The notes: generated by a model not told the origin, from the sequence alone. A DNA stretch of 64,000 nt from Ilumatobacter fluminis (GCF_004364865.1 NZ_SOAU01000001.1:4620001-4684000), one strand, 5' to 3'. Counted from the first letter of the stretch, positions 51,599-59,797 are shown. Translations and numbers: made by a program.

Positions 51599-51937
51599 AT
51601 GGCCAACGGCATCACCAACCTCACCACCGCGACATTCGACGAGACCGTCGCGGGTTCGAGCACCCCGGTGCTCGTCGATTTCTGGGCGGAATGGTGCGGG
51701 CCCTGCAAGCAGATCGCCCCGATCCTCGAAGAGCTCGCCGGCGAACTCGACGGGCAGCTCCAGATCACGAAGCTGAACGTCGACGAGAACCCCGACATCG
51801 CCATGCGCTACCAGGTCATGAGCATCCCGACGCTCCTGGTCATCGACGGTGGCGACGTGAAGAAGAAGATCGTCGGCGCCAAGGGCAAGGGCGCCCTCCT
51901 GCAGGAGCTCGACGAATTCCTGGCGACCTCCCACTGA
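51599..51937 (+). CDS. trxA: Thioredoxin
   Basis: A 112-residue thioredoxin with the active site WCGPCK near residue 32, preceded by VLVDFWAE and followed by the cis-Pro segment SIPTLLVIDGG near 75. All family residues are present. The last codons lie directly against the cwlM reading frame (51961), leaving no room for a promoter, so the two genes are transcriptionally coupled. Confidence 0.97.
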   Translation: MANGITNLTTATFDETVAGSSTPVLVDFWAEWCGPCKQIAPILEELAGELDGQLQITKLNVDENPDIAMRYQVMSIPTLLVIDGGDVKKKIVGAKGKGALLQELDEFLATSH

Positions 51938-51960
51938 CGCCGGGTCAGCGCGGCGAGGCC

Positions 51961-52897
51961 GTGCGCGACCTGCAACGCCGCCTCGGTGCCGCCGGGTTCG
52001 CTCCCGACGGCGCCGAGGCGGGTTTTTTTTTGCGCGTCCACGGAACAGGCCCTGCGTGACTTCCAAGCCCATCGCGGCGTCCGCACCACCGGTGAGTGCG
52101 ACGACGAGACGTGGCGTGCCCTCGTGGAAGCGACATGGAAGCTCGGCGACCGGCTGCTCATGCACGTCGCCCCCAACCTGCGTGGCGACGACGTCGGTGA
52201 GCTCCAGGCCTCGCTGGCCCGCCTCGGCTTCGACTCCGGTCGGGTCGACGGCATCTTCGGACCCTCGACGGCGCATGCCGTCGAAGACTTCCAGCACAAC
52301 TGCGGTCTGTACGTCGACGGGGTGTGTGGCCCCGACACCGTGCGGGCCCTGAACGTCCTGGCACGCCAGACGGGCACCGGCCCCGGCATCACCGCCGTCC
52401 GCGAGCTCGCCTCTCTCACGGCCACGGCACGGAGCCTGGCCGACCTGCGGGTCGTCGTCGGCCAGTTCGGCGGGCTCAGCGGCCTCAGCCGGCAGCTGAT
52501 CCAGGCGCTCCGCCACCGCAGCGCCACCGTGGTGGCCAGCGACGAGCCCGACGCGAGTGCCCAGGCCGTGGCCGCCAACCGTTTTGCCGCCACGGTGTAC
52601 ATCGGCTTCGAGGCGACGCCCGAGTCCGACCCGACGGTGCACTTCTACCAGGTGCCCCAGTTCGAATCGGTCGGGGGACGAGCCCTGGCGACCCGGATCG
52701 CCGACGCGTGCGCCACCACAGCCGCCGTCACCCCCTCGGTGCACGGGATGCGACTCCCGATCCTGCGAGAGACCCGGATGCCGGCGGTGCTGTTCACCGT
52801 CGGCGACGCCCATCGCGCCCTCGACGACGCGCCGCGCCTCGTCGAAGCCGTGGTCGAGGCACTCGAGCGCTGGGCTGCCACCCCCCTCGACGACTGA
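51961..52897 (+). CDS. cwlM: CwlM homologue, reading frame interrupted at a T9 run
   Basis: A peptidoglycan-binding protein of the N-acetylmuramoyl-L-alanine-amidase family. The first peptidoglycan-binding motif (VRDLQRRLGAAGF) is in one frame up to the run of nine T (52023-52031); the rest (TEQALRDFQAHRG and a second PG-binding repeat, LQASLARLGFDSGRVDG) is in the next frame, so a single T less would restore one protein. The catalytic domain (about 52400-52890) lacks the DPGHG zinc motif and the catalytic Glu (LFTVGD instead of the usual VE), so it is probably non-catalytic, like mycobacterial CwlM that regulates MurA. The start is uncertain: CTG at 51934 or GTG at 51961. Without slippage or a sequencing error, the intact part would begin near 51986. 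Confidence 0.8.
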
Positions 52898-52943
52898 TCC
52901 GGTCGCTCGGTCGGCGTACGTCGTCCTCCACCGCCGAACTGCG

Positions 52944-53145
52944 TTATCCACAAGGTTGTCCCCTGCCTGTGGTTGACGTTGAGCCCCGGATCCACGCTTT
53001 GCGCGCGATCTGTGTGCATAACCGCCGTATTTCTCACATCTGGTGTGTCGAGCGTCACACAATGACAGCAAGTCTCACGTCGCGTCTGTGGATGATGTTG
53101 AGAGTCGTGGGGACAACCTCACGCGCGGGTCGAAGGTTGTCCACA
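52944..53145. promoter_or_regulatory. DnaA-box cluster between cwlM and parB
   Basis: Boxes of TTWTNCACA form: TTATCCACA (52944-52952, plus), TTATGCACA (53013-53021, minus) and TTGTCCACA (53137-53145, plus). A one-mismatch box TGTGGATGA lies at 53087-53095. The gap (52898-53195) is 298 bases, contains a moderately AT-rich part (about 53017-53070), and separates the convergent cwlM and parB genes, so it cannot be explained as a promoter. It could be an origin element or a DnaA-titrating site. Confidence 0.65.
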
Positions 53146-53195
53146 AGACGGGCGACGCCGCATTGAGGTGCTGTTTGCCCGCTGCGTTCAGCGCG

Positions 53196-54146
53196 TCACT
53201 CAGCGTCGGTGTCGGGCTCGGTCATCCGGCGGTAGATCCGCTCCAGATCTTCGAGATCCGCGAACTCGATCGCGATCTTGCCCTTCTTCGCACCCATCTG
53301 CACCTGGACACGCGTCGCCAGATGATCGGCCAGCAACTCCTCGAGTTCGAGCAAGCCGGGCGGTCGCAACCGAGTGGTCGGCGCAACGCCGGCGCCATCG
53401 AGCGACGGCTCGGGTGACGGTGCGTCGGACGGTCGCGGCTCGGGTTCGTCGGCGACCGGTGCCTGCGGCAGTCCCCCGTTCTTGACGGCGAGCTCGACCA
53501 TCCGGACCGTCCACCCTTCGTCGACCGCGCGCTCGGCGATCGAGGCCTGGAGGGCACGGTCCGGCGTGCCGAGCAGGGCGCGGGCATGCCCGGCCGACAG
53601 CCGACCATCCGCCAGCAGATGCTGGATCGTCGGTGGGAGACCGAGCAGCCGCAGCGTGTTGGTCACGGCCGAGCGGCTCTTGCCGACGCGATCGGCGACA
53701 TCCTCGTGGGTGAGCTCGAAGTCCTCGATCAGCTGCTGATACGCCGCCGCCTCTTCGAGCGGGGTGAGATCTTGGCGATGCAGGTTCTCGACCAACGCCT
53801 GCTCGACCGACGACAGATCGTCGGTCGTCCGCACGACGGCCGGGACGGCCGCCAAGCCGGCACGGGTCGCAGCACGCCAGCGCCGCTCCCCCGCCACGAG
53901 TTCGAACCCGTCCTCGACCTCGCGCACGAGGATTGGCTGCAGCACGCCGATCTGCTGGATCGACGCCGTCAACTCGGCCAGCGACTCCTCGTCGAAGTGC
54001 ACGCGTGGCTGATGCGGGTTCGGGACGATGTCGGCGATCGGGATCTCACGCAGCACCGCCGTGTCGTCACCACCGCCCGGTGTCGCCTCACCGGGTGGGA
54101 TCAGCGAACTCAAGCCCTTGCCGAGTCCTCCACTACGCCGGGCCAT
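53196..54146 (-). CDS. parB: Chromosome-partitioning protein ParB
   Basis: A 316-residue ParB. It starts at ATG 54146 with an ideal AAGGAGGTG ribosome site. The N-terminal ParB/Srx domain has NPHQPRVHFDEESLAELTASI and VAGERRWRAATRAGL near residue 70; the CTP-binding GERRWRA motif is intact. A helix-turn-helix follows (THEDVADRVGKSRSAVTNTLRLL near 150). After a Pro/Ser linker, the C-terminal domain (about 255-310) mediates dimerisation. It overlaps the parA stop codon by 14 bases. Six parS-like targets lie just beyond parA. Confidence 0.96.
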   Translation of the reverse strand: MARRSGGLGKGLSSLIPPGEATPGGGDDTAVLREIPIADIVPNPHQPRVHFDEESLAELTASIQQIGVLQPILVREVEDGFELVAGERRWRAATRAGLAAVPAVVRTTDDLSSVEQALVENLHRQDLTPLEEAAAYQQLIEDFELTHEDVADRVGKSRSAVTNTLRLLGLPPTIQHLLADGRLSAGHARALLGTPDRALQASIAERAVDEGWTVRMVELAVKNGGLPQAPVADEPEPRPSDAPSPEPSLDGAGVAPTTRLRPPGLLELEELLADHLATRVQVQMGAKKGKIAIEFADLEDLERIYRRMTEPDTDAE

Positions 54147-54936
54147 GGTGCACCTCCTTCGCGACGTCGCGATACGCGACGGCGCCGTTCGAGCGGGGGT
54201 CATAGACGATGATCGGCTGGCCGAACGACGGCGCCTCCGACAGGCGGACCGAACGAGGGACCACCGGACGGACCACCTTCTCGCCGAAGTGGTCACGCAC
54301 TTCGGCGACGACCTGTTCCGAGAGCTTGGTACGAGCGTCGTACATGACGCACACGATCGTCGAGACATCGAGATCGGGGTTCAGATTGCGCTTCACCAGG
54401 TCGACGTTGCGCAGCAACTGACCGAGTCCTTCGAGCGCGTAGTACTCGGTCTGGATCGGGACGAGCACCTCACTCGCCGCCGCCAGTCCGTTGACCGTCA
54501 GCAGGCCGAGCGTGGGCGGGCAGTCGATGAGGACATAGTCGTAATCGTCGATCACCGCCGCGATCGCCTGACGGAGCCGTGTTTCGCGAGAGAACGCCGG
54601 GACCAGCTCGATCTCGGCACCCGCCAGGTCGAGACTGGCCGGCGCGACGAACAGCCCACGGACGTCGGTCGGCTCGATCACGTTCTCGAGCGGCTCGTCG
54701 TGCATGAGTACGTGGTACATCGAGACCTCGAGCCCACGATTCTCGATGCCCAGACCCGTGGACGCATTGCCCTGCGGGTCGAGATCGATCACCAGGGTGC
54801 GGAGTCCGAGTTCGGCGAGACACGCACCCAGGTTGATCGTCGTCGTCGTCTTGCCGACGCCACCTTTCTGGTTGGCAACGGCGATGACACGGGGGAGTTC
54901 TCGAACCGGCGGCCGAGGAGCAGCTGCGGCATCCAT
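54133..54936 (-). CDS. parA: Chromosome-partitioning ATPase ParA
   Basis: A 267-residue ParA. The ATG at 54936 gives a short basic start, then the deviant Walker A KGGVGKTTT at about residues 24-32 and a Walker B-type VLIDCPPTLGLLT near 130. The product forms ATP-dependent dimers on DNA that move ParB-parS complexes. A frame open further upstream to 55050 contains two parS copies read as codons, so it is not used as coding sequence. It overlaps parB and is probably cotranscribed with it. Confidence 0.96.
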   Translation of the reverse strand: MDAAAAPRPPVRELPRVIAVANQKGGVGKTTTTINLGACLAELGLRTLVIDLDPQGNASTGLGIENRGLEVSMYHVLMHDEPLENVIEPTDVRGLFVAPASLDLAGAEIELVPAFSRETRLRQAIAAVIDDYDYVLIDCPPTLGLLTVNGLAAASEVLVPIQTEYYALEGLGQLLRNVDLVKRNLNPDLDVSTIVCVMYDARTKLSEQVVAEVRDHFGEKVVRPVVPRSVRLSEAPSFGQPIIVYDPRSNGAVAYRDVAKEVHHGPA

Positions 54937-54988
54937 CGCCCGCCATTCTGCCCGCTCCAGACCGCAGAACCGCGGATAGACCCCGGAA

Positions 54989-55004
54989 TGTTCCACGTGA
55001 AACC
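54989..55004. promoter_or_regulatory. parS: parS-like site 1
   Basis: TGTTCCACGTGAAACC, two changes from the consensus TGTTTCACGTGAAACA. It lies 53 bases upstream of the parA start codon, so ParB binding here could also control parAB. Confidence 0.8.
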
Positions 55005-55033
55005 AAACGAGCTGCGGTCTCCACACCGCAGGC

Positions 55034-55049
55034 TGTTTCACGTGAAACA
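55034..55049. promoter_or_regulatory. parS: parS site 2, perfect consensus
   Basis: TGTTTCACGTGAAACA, a perfect 16-base palindrome and exact match to the bacterial parS consensus, 45 bases beyond site 1. Confidence 0.95.
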
Positions 55050-55177
55050 TGTCGTTCCCTTCGGGTCAGCTCTCGGAGGTGCCGGAGAGGAACGAGCCGC
55101 GCGGATCAGCTGACCTGGATCCGTATCGACGACCAGTGCGAGAACGAGCCGTCGAGCCAGGCCAACAGCGCCGAGGA

Positions 55178-55193
55178 CGTTTCACGTGAACAC
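55178..55193. promoter_or_regulatory. parS: parS-like site 3
   Basis: CGTTTCACGTGAACAC has the central CACGTG and left half intact, right half changed. It begins one of the duplicated units: CGCATTCCGGACAGG follows shortly after. Confidence 0.75.
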
Positions 55194-55331
55194 GTCAACG
55201 CATTCCGGACAGGCATCACGGTCACGGGAAAGGAGCGACACCGTGCGGATCACCCTGACCCGGTACCGTTCGGCGAACCACCGGTGAACATGCCGGCGAG
55301 CCAGACGATGGGGGCCGGGGGTCAGGTGGTG

Positions 55332-55347
55332 CGTTTCACGTGAAACA
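55332..55347. promoter_or_regulatory. parS: parS site 4
   Basis: CGTTTCACGTGAAACA, one change from consensus at the first base. Confidence 0.9.
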
Positions 55348-55443
55348 TGCGGCGGAGCTTCCCGGGAGATGACCTGGTCCGGAGCCCGGCGCGTCAACCA
55401 CCGGGAACGAGCCGGCGTATCCGACCGCAGGACCCCGGAGGCG

Positions 55444-55459
55444 CGTTTCACGTGAAACA
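55444..55459. promoter_or_regulatory. parS: parS site 5
   Basis: CGTTTCACGTGAAACA, identical to site 4. It is followed by AGTTCAGCGCATTCCGGACA, which also follows site 6. Confidence 0.9.
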
Positions 55460-55628
55460 GTTCAGCGCATTCCGGACAGGTACCGCCGGCGAAGCCTCGT
55501 CCTACCGAAACGCACGGCGAGGGGGAGCCGCTACCGGCAGATCGCTTGACCCATTGCCCGGCGCGTCAGCCACGGGAACGAATCGTCGTACCCCACAACA
55601 GGACCCCGGAGTCAGGTGACCGCCGGGA

Positions 55629-55653
55629 ACGACTCGCCCAGAGGGCGAGTCGT
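55629..55653. terminator. Hairpin inside the parS region
   Basis: A perfect 11-base stem ACGACTCGCCC (55629-55639) with GGGCGAGTCGT (55643-55653) and a three-base loop, flanked by CAGGTGACC and CACCTGACC. It could be an rsmG terminator or one more repeat element. Confidence 0.55.
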
Positions 55654-55679
55654 CACCTCTGGCACCTGACCCGGAGGCG

Positions 55680-55695
55680 CGTTTCTCGTGAAACA
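55680..55695. promoter_or_regulatory. parS: Degenerate parS site 6
   Basis: CGTTTCTCGTGAAACA has the central CACGTG changed to CTCGTG. It is a decayed copy of site 5 within the second duplicated unit and may bind ParB weakly or not at all. Confidence 0.65.
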
Positions 55696-55903
55696 GTTCA
55701 GCGCATTCCGGACAGGTGTCGCGGGCGACGGCGACGGACGAGCCGCTACCGGCAGATCACTTGACCCATTGCCCGGCGTGTCAGCCACGGGAACGAATCG
55801 TCGTACCCGACCAGAGACCCCGGTGGCGTTCGCCGAACCACCGGCGGAGCGTCGTACCAGCCGGGGCGGAACACGCCGTCGAGCCAGACCTAACGACGGT
55901 TCG

Positions 55904-56443
55904 TCAGGGGGCGTCGAAGCGGATGACTGTGCCCGTGCGGGTGGGGGAGAGGTGGAGCTCGTCGAGGAGCTCGGCCGGCCAGCGGTCACCCGTCGGCGGC
56001 TCACTGATCACGATGCAGCCGCCCGGCCGCACACAGCCTGCTGCCGTTCGGAGCGTGAACTCGGGCGGTCCGAAGCCACGAGCGGTCACGATGTCGAACC
56101 CAGGGTCGACGCCGTCGGTCACCTCACGCACGACCTCGTCGGCGTCACGACAGGCGACCGATACCTGCTCGAAGCCCAGGCGCCGGACCGCTCGCTCGAG
56201 GAAGTCGGTCCGCTTCTGCCGACGGTCGAGCAACACGATCTCCAGATCAGGCCGGGCGTCGGCGACCACCAGACCCGGCAAACCGCCGCCGCTGCCGAGG
56301 TCGAGGAGTCGGCCGGAACGATCGCCGATGGCGGTGACGTACTGTTCGGCGTGGGCGACCGCCTCATCGATGGCGCGGTCGCCGAAAAAGCCGAAACGCT
56401 GCGCCTGGCGCAGCGTTTCGAACAGATCAGGGTGACGATCCAC
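55904..56443 (-). CDS. rsmG: 16S rRNA (guanine527-N7)-methyltransferase
   Basis: A 179-residue RsmG (GidB), slightly short for the family. The SAM-binding GRLLDLGSGGGLPGLVVA is near residue 45, followed by LLDRRQKRTDFLERAV and an FDIVTARGFGPPE segment near 117. It methylates G527 of 16S rRNA. The start is GTG at 56443, three bases after the jag stop codon. In actinobacteria it normally lies between jag and parA, as here. Confidence 0.95.
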   Translation of the reverse strand: MDRHPDLFETLRQAQRFGFFGDRAIDEAVAHAEQYVTAIGDRSGRLLDLGSGGGLPGLVVADARPDLEIVLLDRRQKRTDFLERAVRRLGFEQVSVACRDADEVVREVTDGVDPGFDIVTARGFGPPEFTLRTAAGCVRPGGCIVISEPPTGDRWPAELLDELHLSPTRTGTVIRFDAP

Positions 56444-56445
56444 GA

Positions 56446-57384
56446 TCAGGCGGGGCTGATGACCACCCGGCGGTTGGGCTCGTCGCCTTCGGACCGGCTG
56501 GTCACACCGTCGATCTCGGTGATCGCATCGTGGACGACCTTGCGGTCGGCCGACGACATCGGCTCGAGCGCCTTGGTGCTGCCGGCCTCGATCACCTGGT
56601 TCGCAACGGCGACGGCGAACTTCTCGAGTGCGCCCTTGCGCTTCTCGCGGTAGCCGCCGACGTCGATCCGCAGGCGGGTCTCGTGATCGCCCAGGCGGCG
56701 CTGCGACGAGACACGGGCCAGGTCTTGGACGGCGGTGAGGGTGCGGCCGCCGGGGCCGACCAGCAGGCCGAGTTCGTCGCCGGACACCCGGACGTCGATC
56801 TCGGTGCCGTCGATCTCGACGTCGGTCGTGGCCTCGGCACCGAACGCCGTGGCGAGCCCGCTCATGAACGCCACTGCGGCGTCACCGACTTCTTGCGGCG
56901 AGACCTCGGTCTCGGTTCCGTTGTCTTCCATGGCGGCATGCTCCTTGTCTGTCCGCTGGCGCTTCGAGCGCCCCCGTTGGCCGTTCGACGACCGTTGCTG
57001 ATCCTGTTGAGGCGTGCGGGCCTGCTTGGCGTCGGCCTGGTCGTCGGTCGCCGTGGCGACGGCACCACCGTCGTCGTTGCCGGCGTCGTTCTGATGCTTG
57101 CTCCGGTTGTCGTTCCGGTTGTCGTTCCGGTTGTCGTTGCGGTCACGACCGCCGCGCTTCGACTTGTTCCCGCGGCGGCGATCACGGCGGTCCTGCTTCG
57201 GACGCACCTGCGCCGGCTTGACGCGGGCCCGGACGCGAGCCTCGCTCTTCACCCGACCGAACAAGCCGGTCTTGGCCTCTTCGACGACCTCGAACTCGGC
57301 ATCGTCACGTGCCACGCCGAGCTGATCGAGTGCCAGCTCCTTGGCTTCATCCACCGTCTTGCCGGTGGTCACGACCCATTCCAT
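56446..57384 (-). CDS. jag: RNA-binding protein Jag/KhpB
   Basis: A 312-residue protein. A Jag-N domain (about 1-52, EWVVTTGKTVDEAKELALDQLG) is followed by a long charged linker with three tandem RNDN units (57100-57135) and many Gln/Arg/Lys. A KH domain (about 185-240, with LLVGPGGRTL) and an R3H domain (about 245-312) end it. KhpB binds RNA and affects cell elongation in other bacteria. The linker is much longer than usual. It is part of the yidC-jag-rsmG run on the minus strand. Confidence 0.94.
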   Translation of the reverse strand: MEWVVTTGKTVDEAKELALDQLGVARDDAEFEVVEEAKTGLFGRVKSEARVRARVKPAQVRPKQDRRDRRRGNKSKRGGRDRNDNRNDNRNDNRSKHQNDAGNDDGGAVATATDDQADAKQARTPQQDQQRSSNGQRGRSKRQRTDKEHAAMEDNGTETEVSPQEVGDAAVAFMSGLATAFGAEATTDVEIDGTEIDVRVSGDELGLLVGPGGRTLTAVQDLARVSSQRRLGDHETRLRIDVGGYREKRKGALEKFAVAVANQVIEAGSTKALEPMSSADRKVVHDAITEIDGVTSRSEGDEPNRRVVISPA

Positions 57385-57414
57385 GTTGCTCCTTGTGCCT
57401 GATTGACGAGCGCG

Positions 57415-58515
57415 TCACTTCTTCTTGTGGCGTTTCGTCGACGTCGGCCGCTGCCGCGACGACGATCCGCCCTTTGCGCTCGGGGTGGGTCGGTTCTTCG
57501 GGGCTGTGGTGCGCTTGGTCGGGCGGACCTGATCGTTCGAGTTCGACTTCGCCGACTTGGACGTGGCGTCCTTCGAACGATCCTTGGCCTTCGACTGAGC
57601 TTGCTTGGCCTCGGCGAGGTCACGGCGAGCCTTGGCGAGTGCACCGCCGCCGCCATCGGCCTTGGCCATCTCGCGAGCCTTCTCGCTCGCCGCCTGGGCC
57701 TGCCGGCCGAGCGACTCGTCGCCCGCGTAGAACCGCTTGGTGATGTAGAGCTGTTGCAGGATCCGAAGGATCGACTGCACGATGTAGTAGACGACCAGGC
57801 CGAGCAGGAAGAACACCTGGAACACGGCGAACGCGACCGGCAGGTACTGCATCAGCTTCTGCTGGGTCGGCGACATGGTCGGGCTCACGGCGGCTCGAGC
57901 GGCCACCATGCGCTGCTGGACGAAGTAGAGGGCACCGAGCGCCACGACGAGCGCCGCGTAGATGAGGCCTCGGGTGAAGTCGGTGCCGAGCATCTCGGCG
58001 GGGGAGACCGACAGGTCGAGCCCGAACGACTCCATGTGCTCGGAACGCACCAGCGACTGGTACATGTCGGAGCCCTCCGACAGGTATCGGGGCACGAAGC
58101 CGATCGGCCCGGTGTCACCGGCGGCGTTGAGCACGGTCTGGGCCATGAGCTCGTTGCCGCCGTCGGGCTTGTAGGTCAGGCCGTGCAGGACGCGGAACAT
58201 GATGATGAACACCGGCATCTGGGCGACCAGGGGCAGGCACGAGGCCATCGGGTTGACCTTGTGCTCCTGGTAGAGCTTCATCATCTCTTCGTTGAGCTTC
58301 TGGCGGTCGTCCTTGTACTCCGCCTGCAGGCGGCGCATCTCGGGGGCCAGGCGCTGCATCTCGAGCATGCCCTTGGTGCTCTTGAGGATCAGCGGGGTCA
58401 CCAGCAGCATCACGATCACGGCGATCAACGCGATCGCCAGCGCGTAGTTGCTGGTCAGGGCGTACAGCCACGCCAGGAGGGCGGCCGGGTACTCGAAGAA
58501 GTCGATGGCGAGCAT
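57415..58515 (-). CDS. yidC: Membrane protein insertase YidC
   Basis: A 366-residue insertase that places proteins into the membrane with or without Sec. The N-terminal span (TSNYALAIALIAVIVMLLVTPL) and the cytoplasmic hairpin (LEMQRLAPEMRRLQAEYKDDRQKLNEEMMKLYQEH) match the family, followed by PLVAQMPVFIIMFRVLHG and later spans around residues 170-265. The last ~100 residues are a Lys/Arg-rich tail that probably contacts the ribosome. The large periplasmic domain of Gram-negative YidC is absent, as usual in Gram-positives. Confidence 0.96.
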   Translation of the reverse strand: MLAIDFFEYPAALLAWLYALTSNYALAIALIAVIVMLLVTPLILKSTKGMLEMQRLAPEMRRLQAEYKDDRQKLNEEMMKLYQEHKVNPMASCLPLVAQMPVFIIMFRVLHGLTYKPDGGNELMAQTVLNAAGDTGPIGFVPRYLSEGSDMYQSLVRSEHMESFGLDLSVSPAEMLGTDFTRGLIYAALVVALGALYFVQQRMVAARAAVSPTMSPTQQKLMQYLPVAFAVFQVFFLLGLVVYYIVQSILRILQQLYITKRFYAGDESLGRQAQAASEKAREMAKADGGGGALAKARRDLAEAKQAQSKAKDRSKDATSKSAKSNSNDQVRPTKRTTAPKNRPTPSAKGGSSSRQRPTSTKRHKKK

Positions 58516-58518
58516 GGA

Positions 58519-58812
58519 TCAGTGCTCCAGATGATCGTGCGGGGGTGGAACCGGGTCGAACCCGGACGGGCCGAGTGGGCGGCAACGCAGCAGCCGACGC
58601 ATCGTCAGCCACGACCCGCGACCGGCACCGTGCAGGTGGATCGCCTCGGCGCCGTACTCGGAACAGGACGGGAAGAAACGGCACGGCGACGGGCGCCCTT
58701 CGAAGGCGCGCTGGTACGCACCGATACCGCGGAGGAGCAGGCGTTGAGCGGGGGAGTGGTCCGGAAGATCGACGTGTGCCGTCGTCACATCGGACCCCTC
58801 GACCGTCGTCAC
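58519..58812 (-). CDS. yidD: Membrane protein insertion efficiency factor YidD
   Basis: A 97-residue YidD. The family core is RLLLRGIGAYQRAFEG then CRFFPSCSEYGAEAIHLHG with two Cys, and RRLLRCRPLG with a third. The start is GTG at 58812, overlapping the rnpA stop (GTGA). An N-terminal segment of ~25 residues precedes the conserved part. A later GTG at 58788 is possible. It assists YidC, which starts four bases downstream. Confidence 0.93.
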   Translation of the reverse strand: MTTVEGSDVTTAHVDLPDHSPAQRLLLRGIGAYQRAFEGRPSPCRFFPSCSEYGAEAIHLHGAGRGSWLTMRRLLRCRPLGPSGFDPVPPPHDHLEH

Positions 58813-59153
58813 GACGACGTCGGTGTGCTCGTGGCAGCACGGAGCAACTGCTCGATCTCCGTGCGCAGTTGATCGAACGTCAGTTCGGTCGCTGTCGGCT
58901 TCGCGCCGATCAGCAACAGTCCCGGGGGCAGCGGCTCTCGCTGATCGAGATGCCGCACGATCTCCCGGAGTCGGCGACGCAGACGATTCCGCGTCACCGC
59001 CGGACCGCAGGCGCGCCCGATCGAGTACGCCACGCGTGTCGCGTTCGAACTCGGTTGCGGACACCAGCTGCACCAGAGGGACGATCGACGGATTCGTCGC
59101 CCGTCACGCGACAGGGTGCTGAAGGCGTGACGGCCGTGAATCCGTTGGATCAA
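58809..59153 (-). CDS. rnpA: Ribonuclease P protein component
   Basis: A 114-residue RNase P protein, which helps the RNase P RNA trim tRNA 5' ends. The start is TTG at 59153, overlapping the rpmH stop (TTGA), and gives the typical [19 protein letters not shown] opening. The conserved [13 protein letters not shown] helix near residue 60 binds RNA. It ends in the GTGA overlap with yidD. The RNase P RNA gene is not in this window. Confidence 0.94.
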   Translation of the reverse strand: MIQRIHGRHAFSTLSRDGRRIRRSSLWCSWCPQPSSNATRVAYSIGRACGPAVTRNRLRRRLREIVRHLDQREPLPPGLLLIGAKPTATELTFDQLRTEIEQLLRAATSTPTSS

Positions 59154-59284
59154 GCCGAGAGTCGGGCGCGGCCCTTGGCGCGACGGTTCTTGATGATGTT
59201 CCGTCCGGCGCGGGTGCTCATGCGAGCACGGAAGCCGTGCTTCTTCGCACGACGCTGGGCATTGGGTTGAAAAGTACGCTTCAT
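59150..59284 (-). CDS. rpmH: 50S ribosomal protein bL34
   Basis: A 44-residue bL34, complete and typical ([20 protein letters not shown], then [17 protein letters not shown]). It is the first gene of the minus-strand rpmH-rnpA-yidD-yidC-jag-rsmG-parA-parB run, diverging from dnaA across 513 bases that hold both promoters. Confidence 0.97.
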   Translation of the reverse strand: MKRTFQPNAQRRAKKHGFRARMSTRAGRNIIKNRRAKGRARLSA

Positions 59285-59685
59285 GGTCGTCTCCTGGTCG
59301 GCCGAGCGGCAGCAGGGCCGGCCGACACGTTGTGATGCACTGATGGGCCCGCCCGCGGGCGCGCCCTTTCGACCTGACAAGGCTACGGGCGCGCGCCGAC
59401 CAGTGCCAACCATCCGGGAATTCCCATTGCAACCGCATCCGGCGACCACCGGGACCGCTCCCAACCGCCCGTCGACCCGCACCGTGTCCGTTGTCGTGCC
59501 ATGTGTCCACAGGGACACCTGGCCCCCGGCCGCGACGTCGGCGGTGATGCCGCGAGGAGGTGCCCGGTGAGACCCTGACCAGGGGCGACACCGCCGGACC
59601 GCGGATTTCCCCAATCCCATTGCCTGCGCCGTTTCGACGATGTGGGGGAACGTGGTAGGTTGCGACGCCTGCCGTGACAGGACCC

Positions 59686-59705
59686 TTGTCCACACCTGTG
59701 GACAA
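59686..59705. promoter_or_regulatory. DnaA boxes upstream of dnaA
   Basis: The 513-base rpmH-dnaA gap (59285-59797) holds two DnaA boxes in opposite orientation, TTGTCCACA (59686-59694) and TGTGGACAA (59697-59705), plus weaker GTGTCCACA (about 59503) and TGTGGACGC (about 59709) copies. They lie about 95 bases before the dnaA start and probably control dnaA expression by its own product. No gene is seen in this gap. Confidence 0.75.
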
Positions 59706-59797
59706 CCGTGTGGACGCCGAAGGCATCGGGTCCGACCACCGGTTCGAGCGTCGTCACGGCGCGAGATCCACAGACCGGAGACCACGCAGGAGGTGGG

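Larger units (their letters stand above)
55178..55860. repeat. Duplicated parS-containing units in the parA-rsmG gap
   Basis: The 853 bases 55051-55903 contain no credible gene. Units share a parS, then GCATTCCGGACAGG, then (in two copies, about 55460-55615 and 55696-55835) GAGCCGCTACCGGCAGATC, TTGACCCATTGCCCGGCG and GTCAGCCACGGGAACGAATC. A third, more diverged copy (55332-55440) has GCGCGTCAACCACCGGGAAC and ACCCCGGAGGCGCG before the next parS. The first unit (55178-55331) matches mainly at its parS and GCATTCCGGACAGG. Spread by duplication is inferred. Confidence 0.8.

Noticed and set aside
54937-55050. 38-residue N-terminal extension of ParA
   Set aside because: Its first codons are parS sites read through, and the family start fits ATG 54936 with normal length.
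55178-55860. CRISPR-like array in the parA-rsmG gap
   Set aside because: Repeat spacing is irregular (112 to 236 bases), repeats are parS palindromes, and no cas gene is present.
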